Part shown: piece after piece, positions 34,779 through 41,922 of the stretch
Numbering within the stretch: the first letter of the stretch is position 1
Layout: each line of letters begins with the position of its first letter
Assembly (NCBI RefSeq): GCF_013450295.1
Contig: NZ_SKBR01000001.1
Coordinates: 562,001-626,000 of the forward strand
DNA from: Streptomyces sp. AJS327
GTDB lineage: Bacteria > Actinomycetota > Actinomycetes > Streptomycetales > Streptomycetaceae
Direction: 5' to 3'
Length of the DNA stretch: 64,000 nucleotides
The notes under the pieces: generated by a model
What the model was told of the DNA's origin: nothing
Database searches by the model: none
What the model saw: the letters and a program-made list of their open reading frames with translations, nothing else
Translations under genes and position numbers: made by a program

Positions 34779-35173
34779 GGGCACCTCCGGGGTTGGAAAC
34801 CTTCGTCGCCACTTGTGCCGTCGTCCCGCGCCACTCCCGAACCGGTGGAGGGCCCCTCGCGAACCACTGGCCCGCCAGGGAACCGAGATGTGCGAATGCC
34901 CGCCGCCCCAGGACGCCGGAAGCAAGGGCGGATTCGCACATAACTACCTGCGGGTACTCCCTCTCGGTGAGCCATCGGTCATCTGACCGATGGCTCGTGC
35001 CTGGCGCCCTTTTGGCTCGTTCGTCTCTGACCTGCGGTGATGGCGCTCGCAATCCAGATCGATGCGGCATCCGCGAATTGCTCCACTCCAGAGCCGCCAT
35101 CACGACAGCGTCAGGTGCCTATTACTTTTCGTCAGCACGGTCTTGGCCTCAGCGCCCGCGCGCACTACCACCC
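34779..35173. other. Divergent intergenic region with operator-like palindrome
   Basis: These 395 bases separate the leftward sigma-like gene from the rightward methyltransferase pair. No supported gene is present. The main visible structure is the palindrome at 34,969-34,996. Confidence 0.6.
34969..34996. promoter_or_regulatory. 13-bp perfect inverted repeat in divergent promoter region
   Basis: Arms of 13 bp (starting GAGCCATCGG) are separated by two bases. A palindrome of this length with such a short spacer suits a dimeric repressor better than a terminator, although a hairpin transcript is also possible. It lies about 190 bp from each flanking start. Confidence 0.55.
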
Positions 35174-35845
35174 ATGTCCCACAGCGACCATCACGGTCCC
35201 GTCCGTGCCCCTCGCCGCGGAGCCGCCCACTGCCCGGCTACTGTCTGGTTGCCCACCCCTGACACTCCCACCGAGATCGATCCAGATTGGGTCCTGCCGG
35301 GCTGGGCAGTCGACAAGATCCGTACCGACCTCATCCCCCGCCCTGATGCGAGCCCCCTCCCTCTCCTTCGCGTACGAATCGGCGCCGACGCGGTCGCCAC
35401 CAGCGGCATGGGCGTTGACGCGCGAGCACGCGTCGCGGCCTGCGCCGACCCGAGCGACAGTGTCACCGGCATCACGCTGTTGCTCGCCGAGATCCACCCC
35501 GACACCTTCACCGAGCCCAGCCCCTCACCCCCGGCACCTCTGCTGGACCCATTGCCGACCCACCGGCAGGTGTGGAGCGACTTCCTCCACCGGGCCCTTC
35601 GTCTTCTGCCGCCGGACGGCATTCTTCTGATCGCGACACGCCAGCACCGCAGTCCCCAGGGCCTCTTCGACCCGCTCGGGGACCTGACGGCCGCTGCCCG
35701 CAGTGCCGGATTCCTCTATCTCCAGCACGTCGTCGTCGTTCACGCGCGAGCTGCCGAAGACCGCCTTCAGCCGCCCGCCGCGACGGAGGCCCTGCCCAAC
35801 GGCCTGTCTCACTCCGACCTGCTGCTGTTCTCGCCACTCACCTGA
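35174..35845 (+). CDS. Methyltransferase-like protein lacking visible catalytic motifs
   Basis: This 223-residue protein starts at ATG 35174. Its C-terminal ~110 residues (DFLHRALRLLPPDGILLIAT, DLTAAARSAGFLYLQHVVVV) match the last strands of the class I methyltransferase next door (CTAVLRPGGTVVVVVR; VALLAGIRDGG). The N-terminal part has VRIGADAVATSGMGVDARA. Neither an SAM-binding glycine loop nor an SPPY motif is visible. It lies 43 bases before the active-looking methyltransferase gene. I infer a non-catalytic subunit or a diverged duplicate. Confidence 0.6.
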   Translation: MSHSDHHGPVRAPRRGAAHCPATVWLPTPDTPTEIDPDWVLPGWAVDKIRTDLIPRPDASPLPLLRVRIGADAVATSGMGVDARARVAACADPSDSVTGITLLLAEIHPDTFTEPSPSPPAPLLDPLPTHRQVWSDFLHRALRLLPPDGILLIATRQHRSPQGLFDPLGDLTAAARSAGFLYLQHVVVVHARAAEDRLQPPAATEALPNGLSHSDLLLFSPLT

Positions 35846-35888
35846 AGTACGCGCTTCGCCACCATCCCCACGAGAGCAGGTGAAACCC

Positions 35889-36845
35889 GTGAACGAACCC
35901 ACTCCTTCACAGCGTGTGTCGGTCTGGGCCTCCGCCCCCACCTCTGCCCCCCACCAGCGCCGAGCGCGCACCTACGTGGCTGGGTCAGCCGACCACCCGG
36001 CCAAGATGCTCCCGGCCCTGGCGGCCCACGCCATCCGCGAGTACTCCCGACCTGGGGAGCGGGTGCTGGATCCTATGTGCGGCATCGGCACGTCCCTCGT
36101 CGAAGCTCAGCACACTGGCCGGGAAGCCCTCGGTATCGAGTACGAGCCTCGCTGGTCCCATATCGCGGCCCAGAACGTCTCTACCGCCTCGCGTCATGGC
36201 GCACCCGGCCGAGGTGAGGTCTACTGCGGCGACGCCCGCCACCTCACCCGGCTGCTCCCTGCCCGTTACCACGGCAGGATCGACCTCGTCCTCACCTCGC
36301 CCCCTTACGGCCGTAGGACTCACGGCCAAGTGCGTATCACCCGCGACTCCGGGCGTCCAGGCGTAACCAAGACCCACTATCGCTACGCCCCAACCAGCCG
36401 AGACCCGGGGAACTTGGTGAACAGCGCCGATCTTGACCAACTCGGTGGAGCCTTCGGCGAGATCCTCGCCGCCTGCACGGCGGTTCTGCGCCCTGGCGGA
36501 ACAGTCGTGGTGGTCGTCCGTCCTTGGCGTCACTGTGGAGAACTCATGGACCTGCCCACGTCGGTGATCAGCGCCGGATACCGTGCCGGACTAAGGCCCA
36601 TCGAGCGAAACGTCGCGTTGCTCGCGGGAATCCGCGACGGCGGCCTCGTTCCCCGGCCATCCTTCTTTCAACTCGGGTACGTGCGAGATGCCCGGGCCCG
36701 CAGTATTCCCCTCCATGTGATCGCGCACGAGGACGTTATCGTCTTTCGTAAGCCAAAAGACTCCGTCGGTGAGATCGCCCTCCCCCTTGAGGGAGTGAGA
36801 GCGGAAGCAGAAGCCGTTGTATCTCATTGGGGGTCCACTCCGTGA
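35889..36845 (+). CDS. DNA methyltransferase (N4-cytosine/N6-adenine class)
   Basis: This 318-residue protein has an SAM-binding motif ERVLDPMCGIGTSLVEA (residues ~57-73) and the catalytic motif LVLTSPPYGRRT (~136-147). The order (D-P-x-x-G first, SPPY second) is that of beta-class or TRM11-like methylases that modify amino groups of DNA bases. No restriction endonuclease is seen nearby, so it is likely a solitary methylase that protects or marks the element. The start GTG 35889 lies just after the companion gene; a longer frame to 35703 overlaps that gene and is rejected. Confidence 0.88.
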   Translation: MNEPTPSQRVSVWASAPTSAPHQRRARTYVAGSADHPAKMLPALAAHAIREYSRPGERVLDPMCGIGTSLVEAQHTGREALGIEYEPRWSHIAAQNVSTASRHGAPGRGEVYCGDARHLTRLLPARYHGRIDLVLTSPPYGRRTHGQVRITRDSGRPGVTKTHYRYAPTSRDPGNLVNSADLDQLGGAFGEILAACTAVLRPGGTVVVVVRPWRHCGELMDLPTSVISAGYRAGLRPIERNVALLAGIRDGGLVPRPSFFQLGYVRDARARSIPLHVIAHEDVIVFRKPKDSVGEIALPLEGVRAEAEAVVSHWGSTP

Positions 36846-36876
36846 ATCTCCTCCTCCCGTTGTGGTGACGAGTCAA

Positions 36877-36899
36877 GACTTCCCCCATGTGGGGAAGTC
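36877..36899. repeat. 9-bp inverted repeat
   Basis: GACTTCCCC and GGGGAAGTC flank a 5-base spacer CATGT, 31 bases after the methylase stop. It could be a weak terminator for the methylase operon or an operator. Confidence 0.6.
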
Positions 36900-37103
36900 A
36901 CTTGAAGAGGGTAGCGAGAACGAGCTGCAATTGGGTTGCGACAGTTGCTGGAAATGGAATCCAGAAGGGGGGCAAGGGACCTCGCTGGTCGCATGCTTTC
37001 AATACGCTGAGATGGACGGACCCGAAGGCGAGATGCTTCACGTCCGGCAAATGCGTGCGATCAAGGCTGCCCTCACCTGGCAATCGAATAACTGCGAAAG
37101 CAG

Positions 37104-37151
37104 CACCCGTTCTTTCCCCAGGACTTCGACGTCCTGGGGAAAGAACGGGTG
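37104..37151. repeat. 21-bp perfect inverted repeat upstream of the integrase
   Basis: The arms at 37104-37124 and 37131-37151 are exact inverted copies around a six-base spacer TTCGAC. It sits 18 bases before the likely integrase start, so it could be an operator that represses the integrase, a strong hairpin in the mRNA leader, or part of a recombination region. The left arm begins CACCCGTTC. Confidence 0.75.
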
Positions 37152-37169
37152 GGAGAGGAAGTGCCGAAC

Positions 37170-39050
37170 GTGACGAAAACCACGGCCTCACCCCCTGTAG
37201 GCAGTATCCCAGGAACCCCTTGGGGGCCATCCCCGACGACGCCACCGATCAGCCAGGCTCCGGTTCCGGTTGCCTGGCTCGGTCGGACGTCAACGGAAGA
37301 CACCCAGGACCCGACACTATCCCTGCCACGGCAGCTGCAAAACTCGCGGTCAGCGCTACCTCCCGGCTGGGTGATCGTTGCTCACTTCTACGACGTCGAG
37401 TCGGGGCGCAAAGACCTCACCTCACGCGGGAAGAGCACCGCCCACGAGCGGTTCACCATCTCCATCCCACGCGACGGCGGAATCTCGGACCTGCTGGAAG
37501 AGGCAGGAACCCCCAACCGCCGGTTCGCCGCAGTCATTTGCGAATCTATCGAACGTGTGGCGCGGCGAACGTACTTCGGCACGAAAGTCGAGCACGAGCT
37601 GGAGCAGAACGGCGTCGCGTTGTGCGCGGCGGATGAGCCGATCTCCCCCGATGGGAAGGGGAGAAAGGCGACACCCACCCTGACGCGTCGCGTGAAACAG
37701 GCAGTCGCGGAATGGTACGTCCTGCAAATGCTGGAGCTGTCATGGGACGGCTTCATCGTGCACATCCAACAAGGTTGGAACATCGGCAAGCCTCCCTACG
37801 GCTACCTCGCCGAACGCTTCCCCCATCCAGTCCCGACCCGCCGCGCGCAAGGCGATACCAAGCACCGGCTCGTACCCGATCCGGTATGCGGCCCCGTCGT
37901 CACCGAAATCTTCAACCTCAGAGTCATCGACTCCCTCAGCTACCGAGGGATCGCTGACCACCTGAACCAAGACGTCGATCGATACCCACCCCCGCGCCCC
38001 AGCCGCGCCGGTACGACGGCGGGGCACTGGACAGCCTCTGCGGTGCGTTCCATCCTCGAAAACCCCAAATACACCGGATACCAAGTCTGGAACCGTCGAG
38101 CCCGCAAGACCGGCAACAAGGTCAACCCGATCTCTGAGTGGATCTGGTCCCCCCACCCCACACACGAGGCGCTCGTCACCCTCACCCAGTTCGACGCCGC
38201 GTGGCCCATCATCCGGCCCCACTCCGGGATTCGTAAACGGGAAGAAGTGCCTCGAAAGGGGCGCTCCGTTAGCCGAGAGTACACGTTGCGCTCCTATATC
38301 CGCTGCGCCCTCTGCGGAAAGCGTATGTACGGAAAATTCAGTAAGAGCCGTACTTACTACTCATGTCAGCCCAAAAAGGATCATCATGCGGATGCGGACT
38401 GGTATGCCACGCACCCTCATGCGATCTGGATCAGCGAACGTGCCCTACTCGAAGCCATCCACGCCTTCTTCGAGGAGCGCATCTTCGGCCCCAATCGCGC
38501 CCAACTGTTGGCCACCCAGCTCTCGGAAGCGGAAGCCACCCCAGCTCCTCCCGGGATCGACATCGGTGCCTTGCGCGAGAAGGAGGCCCGGCTCGCGCAA
38601 GCCAAGCAGCGTCTGATGGACCAACTGACCGAGGGGGATGACGAAGGCGATCCAGAGTTCACCGCCGAGTTCCGGCGAGGTATCCGGCGCCAGTTCGATC
38701 AGCTTGAGCGCCAGCGCCGTGCCGTGCGATCCAAGATCGACGGAGCTGAAGTGGTCGTCGGTGCCCACCAGGGTGGTGACACTGCTCTGCTTGACGCCAT
38801 CCCACGGCTCAGGTCCCGCATGCGGGACCTGCCGGTCGCCATCCAGCGCGGGATCTACGACGCCTTCCGGCTCCACGTTCGATACGACCACCGTGGCCGA
38901 AGGGCGGAGATTCACGTGACGATCGCCGCCACGCTGGCCGACGGTCTCCCTGAGATCATGGGAAGTGGTACCGCCCGGTCGGAACCGGGCGGTACCCAAC
39001 CCTTCGTTGCGTGCCCCCGGCAGGACTCGAACCTGCGGCCAAGTGCTTAG
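37170..39050 (+). CDS. int: Large serine integrase
   Basis: This ~626-residue protein has a serine recombinase catalytic domain (AWLGRTSTEDTQDP with the active serine near residue 41; RFAAVICESIERVARR), a recombinase domain (NPKYTGYQVWNRRARKT) and a zinc-ribbon (YIRCALCGKRMYGK then YYSCQPKK). A C-terminal coiled coil follows (EKEARLAQAKQRLMDQL). It catalyses site-specific integration and excision. The GTG at 37170 is chosen with GAGAGGA upstream; GTG 37149 is an alternative inside the inverted repeat. Its last ~13 codons (ending DSNLRPSA) run antisense through the 3' end of tRNA-Arg, so its stop lies in the tRNA gene. Confidence 0.9.
   Translation: MTKTTASPPVGSIPGTPWGPSPTTPPISQAPVPVAWLGRTSTEDTQDPTLSLPRQLQNSRSALPPGWVIVAHFYDVESGRKDLTSRGKSTAHERFTISIPRDGGISDLLEEAGTPNRRFAAVICESIERVARRTYFGTKVEHELEQNGVALCAADEPISPDGKGRKATPTLTRRVKQAVAEWYVLQMLELSWDGFIVHIQQGWNIGKPPYGYLAERFPHPVPTRRAQGDTKHRLVPDPVCGPVVTEIFNLRVIDSLSYRGIADHLNQDVDRYPPPRPSRAGTTAGHWTASAVRSILENPKYTGYQVWNRRARKTGNKVNPISEWIWSPHPTHEALVTLTQFDAAWPIIRPHSGIRKREEVPRKGRSVSREYTLRSYIRCALCGKRMYGKFSKSRTYYSCQPKKDHHADADWYATHPHAIWISERALLEAIHAFFEERIFGPNRAQLLATQLSEAEATPAPPGIDIGALREKEARLAQAKQRLMDQLTEGDDEGDPEFTAEFRRGIRRQFDQLERQRRAVRSKIDGAEVVVGAHQGGDTALLDAIPRLRSRMRDLPVAIQRGIYDAFRLHVRYDHRGRRAEIHVTIAATLADGLPEIMGSGTARSEPGGTQPFVACPRQDSNLRPSA
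38967..38996. terminator. Strong 13-bp stem-loop before the tRNA 3' end
   Basis: A perfect 13-bp stem (GGTACCGCCCGGT pairing with its complement) has loop CGGA. On the minus strand it lies 15 bases past the tRNA-Arg 3' end and probably terminates the tRNA transcript. It also falls inside the integrase reading frame, whose end codes SGTARSEPGGT. Confidence 0.75.
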
Positions 39051-39084
39051 AAGGCACCTGCTCTATCCACTGAGCTACGGGGGC
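39012..39084 (-). tRNA. tRNA-Arg (anticodon UCU)
   Basis: A full cloverleaf is visible on the minus strand: acceptor GCCCCCG/CGGGGGC with discriminator A, D-arm GCTC/GAGC, anticodon stem GGTGC/GCACT, and T-arm GCAGG/CCTGC with TTCGAGT loop. The anticodon loop CTTCTAA gives UCU, reading AGA. No CCA is encoded. The gene marks the junction between the mobile element and the chromosome. Confidence 0.95.
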
Positions 39085-39410
39085 CGGTCTCGGTCGGTCG
39101 GGCGAGCCCCCTGGCTGACCGTGGCGGGGTCAAGGATAGGGGGCGGCAACGCTCGTCCTGGGTGCTCCACGTCCGCGACGTCGTGTGGAGGTTCCGTGAA
39201 GCGATCCTGATAATCGCAGGCGGGTGCGATTTACGCAGTGCTTTTCGCGGCGTGTGGCTCGGGTGTTGCGCAGTCGTTATGGCTGCGCCGTACCGGGTGG
39301 CTGGGTCCCGCGAGGTGAATGGGGTAATTGCCGCGTCGGTCTCGTGGATTTCCCGGTACTGCGGTGCGAATAGGCTTCAAAAAGCGCTCAAAATTGGGCA
39401 TTCTGCACGT
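39085..39410 (+). other. Spacer between the tRNA and the GTPase operon
   Basis: These 326 bases hold no gene I can support. An in-frame extension of the GTPase from 39,162 exists but lacks codon bias and a ribosome-binding site. It should contain the tRNA promoter (minus strand) and the GTPase promoter. Confidence 0.5.
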
Positions 39411-41120
39411 GTGGCGATCTTGGACGTACGGCCCGAACTGCTCGACGCGCTGACCGTGCTGCGCGATCGCGTCGCCGCCGCCCGCTTCCCCATCCCGCTC
39501 CCCGGAGCCGAACGAGCCGGGCGAACCCGCGGCGAACTCCTCGCCCAGTTCGACGACTACCTGCTGCCCCGGCTCCACGCCCCGCAGGCCCCCCTCCTCG
39601 CCGTCATCGGCGGTTCCACCGGCGCCGGGAAGTCCACCCTGGTCAACTCACTCGTAGGCCGGGAGGTCAGCGAGGCGGGGGTGCTCCGCCCCACCACCCG
39701 GACCCCCGTCCTCGTCTGCCACCCCGGTGACCGGCGCTGGTTCACCGGCCGCCGGATCCTGCCCCGCCTCGGACGGCTCCGCGTGCCCCGCCAGGACCCC
39801 CAGGCGGGCGGCGAAGCCGACACCACCGGCAACGACCCCGTCACCCCGGCCGGTGAGCAGGAAACCGACGACCCCACCCGGCGCCTCCGCGTCGAGACCG
39901 CGACCACCCTCCCCTCCGGTCTCGCCCTGCTCGACGCCCCCGACATCGACTCCCTGGTGGTCGCCAACCGCGACCTCGCCGCCGAACTCATCTGCGCGGC
40001 CGACATCTGGGTCCTCGTCACCACCGCCGCGCGCTACGGCGACGCCGTCCCCTGGCGGCTGCTCCGCGCCGCCAGGGAGTACGACGTGACGCTCACCGCC
40101 GTACTCGACCGCGTACCCCACCAGATCGTCACCGAGGTCTCCCGGCACTTCGGTGAGCTGCTGGAACGCGAAGGACTCGGCGACGTCGCACGGTTCGCCA
40201 TCCCCGAACTCCCCGAGTCCGCCGGCGGGTCCGGGCTGCTGCCCGGCACCGCGGTCGCCGGTCTCCGGGCCTGGCTCGCCCAGCGCGCCCAGGACCCCGT
40301 GGCGCGTTGCGTCGCGAGCGGGCGCACGGCGGCGGGCATCCTCGCCTCACTGCGCCCCCGCGTCGCCCAGCTCGCCGGCGCCTGCGCCGCACAACACGCG
40401 GCCGCGCTCCGCCTCATGCGCCACGTCGACACGGCCTACGGCGAGGCCGAACGACGCGTCCGGAGCCGGATCGCCGACGGCGAGCTGCTGTCCGGGGAAG
40501 CGGCGGCCCGCTGGCGGGACTTCCCCCGCGACAGCCACGCCGACGAACTCCTGGAGGCCTTCGCCGACGGACTGACCGCGCTGCTCTCCGGAGCGGTGGC
40601 GGCCGCCGACGAACGCGTCAGCCACGCCTGGCGGAAGGAACCCGGAGGCGCGCCGCCGAGCGAACCCGAGCGCGTGGACGACGTGGACGAACGGCACGCC
40701 CGCATCGGTGTCCGCGTCCGGCGCTGGCGCCGCTGCCTGGAGGAACTGGCCGAGGAGGAGGTGATGCGCACCGACCGCGTGGCCGCCGAACCGGAGGAGA
40801 TCGCCGCCCACCTCGCCGCCGCACTGCTCGGCGGGGCCCGGACGGGCGCCCTCGACGCCACCACGCTCGCCGCGCCCCCCGAGACGCTGAGCGCCGCGGC
40901 GATCGACCGGCTGACGGAGCGCGGCGGTCGGCTGCTGTCGAGCTGCGTCGAACGGGCCCTGTACGGGGAGCGCGACCGGCGGATCCGCCCCGTGCTCGAC
41001 CTCGGTATCGGGCCCGAGCCGCAGGTCGAACTCGTCGCCGCCTACTCCGCGTTGCGCGGCGTCCAGGCCGGGCCGGACCCCACCGCGAAGCGGCCGGACA
41101 GGCCCGAGCGGCGACCCTGA
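39411..41120 (+). CDS. Dynamin-family GTPase
   Basis: This 569-residue protein has a P-loop [18 protein letters not shown] (~residues 65-82), a G3-type strand [12 protein letters not shown] (DxxG variant with DAPD), and a helical C-terminal half with an arginine-rich stretch ([18 protein letters not shown]). It fits the streptomycete dynamin/YfjP-like GTPases. A second GTPase of the same class follows, as is usual for this pair. These proteins are thought to act on membranes or in cell division; the specific role is not shown. The start GTG 39411 ([14 protein letters not shown]) was chosen from the family start. Confidence 0.85.
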   Translation: MAILDVRPELLDALTVLRDRVAAARFPIPLPGAERAGRTRGELLAQFDDYLLPRLHAPQAPLLAVIGGSTGAGKSTLVNSLVGREVSEAGVLRPTTRTPVLVCHPGDRRWFTGRRILPRLGRLRVPRQDPQAGGEADTTGNDPVTPAGEQETDDPTRRLRVETATTLPSGLALLDAPDIDSLVVANRDLAAELICAADIWVLVTTAARYGDAVPWRLLRAAREYDVTLTAVLDRVPHQIVTEVSRHFGELLEREGLGDVARFAIPELPESAGGSGLLPGTAVAGLRAWLAQRAQDPVARCVASGRTAAGILASLRPRVAQLAGACAAQHAAALRLMRHVDTAYGEAERRVRSRIADGELLSGEAAARWRDFPRDSHADELLEAFADGLTALLSGAVAAADERVSHAWRKEPGGAPPSEPERVDDVDERHARIGVRVRRWRRCLEELAEEEVMRTDRVAAEPEEIAAHLAAALLGGARTGALDATTLAAPPETLSAAAIDRLTERGGRLLSSCVERALYGERDRRIRPVLDLGIGPEPQVELVAAYSALRGVQAGPDPTAKRPDRPERRP

Positions 41121-41922
41121 GGGCGGCCGCCCCGTCCGCGCGACCCCTCGGCCCACCGCCTTCCGCCGGATCCCCGGCCTCGTCTCAGCACCGTCTGCGC
41201 GCGGTCGTCCAGCGTCACCCCTCCGGTAACGGACCTCGAACACACCGACGAGCCGCCCGACGCGTCGGCAGCCAGGAGAAACCCACGAACGAGGGACCCG
41301 TGGCCCAGATCCAGCAGACCCGACCGCCCTTCCCACGACCGGAACACGCACCTGCCGCCACCGGCACGACCGAGACCCCGCACCCTTCGACTGCGCCGAA
41401 CCAGCACCGGATCAGGCGGCTCGACAGGGTCCAACGCAGACGACAGGCACCTGTCAGGCACCCACACGCCCCACGCGCCCCGCACGACGGAGGCCCCCAC
41501 CACGTACGCGAGCCCCGCAACCGGGGAGACAGGCCCCCAGCGCGCGGTGGAACCGACGAATCCGTGGCGGTCCGGACGCCAGAGCCGCCCAGCGGACCGG
41601 AGGCATCCGCGACGACGGGGGTATCCGCGGCATTCATTGCATTCATTGCATTCGGGGCGCGCCCCCGGCGTCGGAGCCTCCCAGACATCCGGCGGGCCGC
41701 TGAGACGCCCGAGAACACCGAGTCCGAGAACAGCCCGAGAACACCGGGCCCGGACGAAAGAAGCCCGAGTACACCAGCCGGACGAACGCCGGGCCGGTCT
41801 GACACGAACCCCGAGTGACGAACTCCGAGATGACGAACTCCGAGATGACGAACTCCGAGCACACGAAACCGAGAAGTACGAGGTGCCGAAGAAGCATGAG
41901 ACGGAAAGGAAGAGGTGACGGA
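41121..41922 (+). other. Spacer with low-complexity sequence
   Basis: The 802-base gap between the two GTPase genes has no convincing gene. A GCATTCATT triplet repeat occurs near 41,630, and a 15-bp tandem repeat precedes the second GTPase. Long open frames on both strands here are expected from the high GC. Confidence 0.5.
41816..41860 (+). repeat. 15-bp tandem repeat, three copies
   Basis: TGACGAACTCCGAGA is repeated three times head to tail (last base differs in copy three) just upstream of the second GTPase. It could be replication slippage or a regulatory array. Confidence 0.85.

Larger units (their letters stand above)
36846..37169 (+). other. Integrase upstream region with two inverted repeats
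   Basis: These 324 bases hold no gene. They contain the 9-bp and 21-bp inverted repeats listed separately and lead into the integrase start. The region may be the integrase promoter or part of a recombination/control site. Confidence 0.6.

Noticed and set aside
34793..35173. N-terminal extension of the methyltransferase-like gene
   Set aside because: The extension lacks codon bias and runs through the palindrome; ATG 35174 is a better start.
1..39000. Second copy of the tRNA-Arg 3' end as left attachment site
   Set aside because: I looked for the GGACTCGAACCTGC-type sequence in the element and did not notice another copy; the left end is probably outside the window.
40307..41818. 503-codon plus-strand frame across the GTPase end and spacer
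   Set aside because: Arg/Pro-rich, overlaps the GTPase in another frame, with no known motif.
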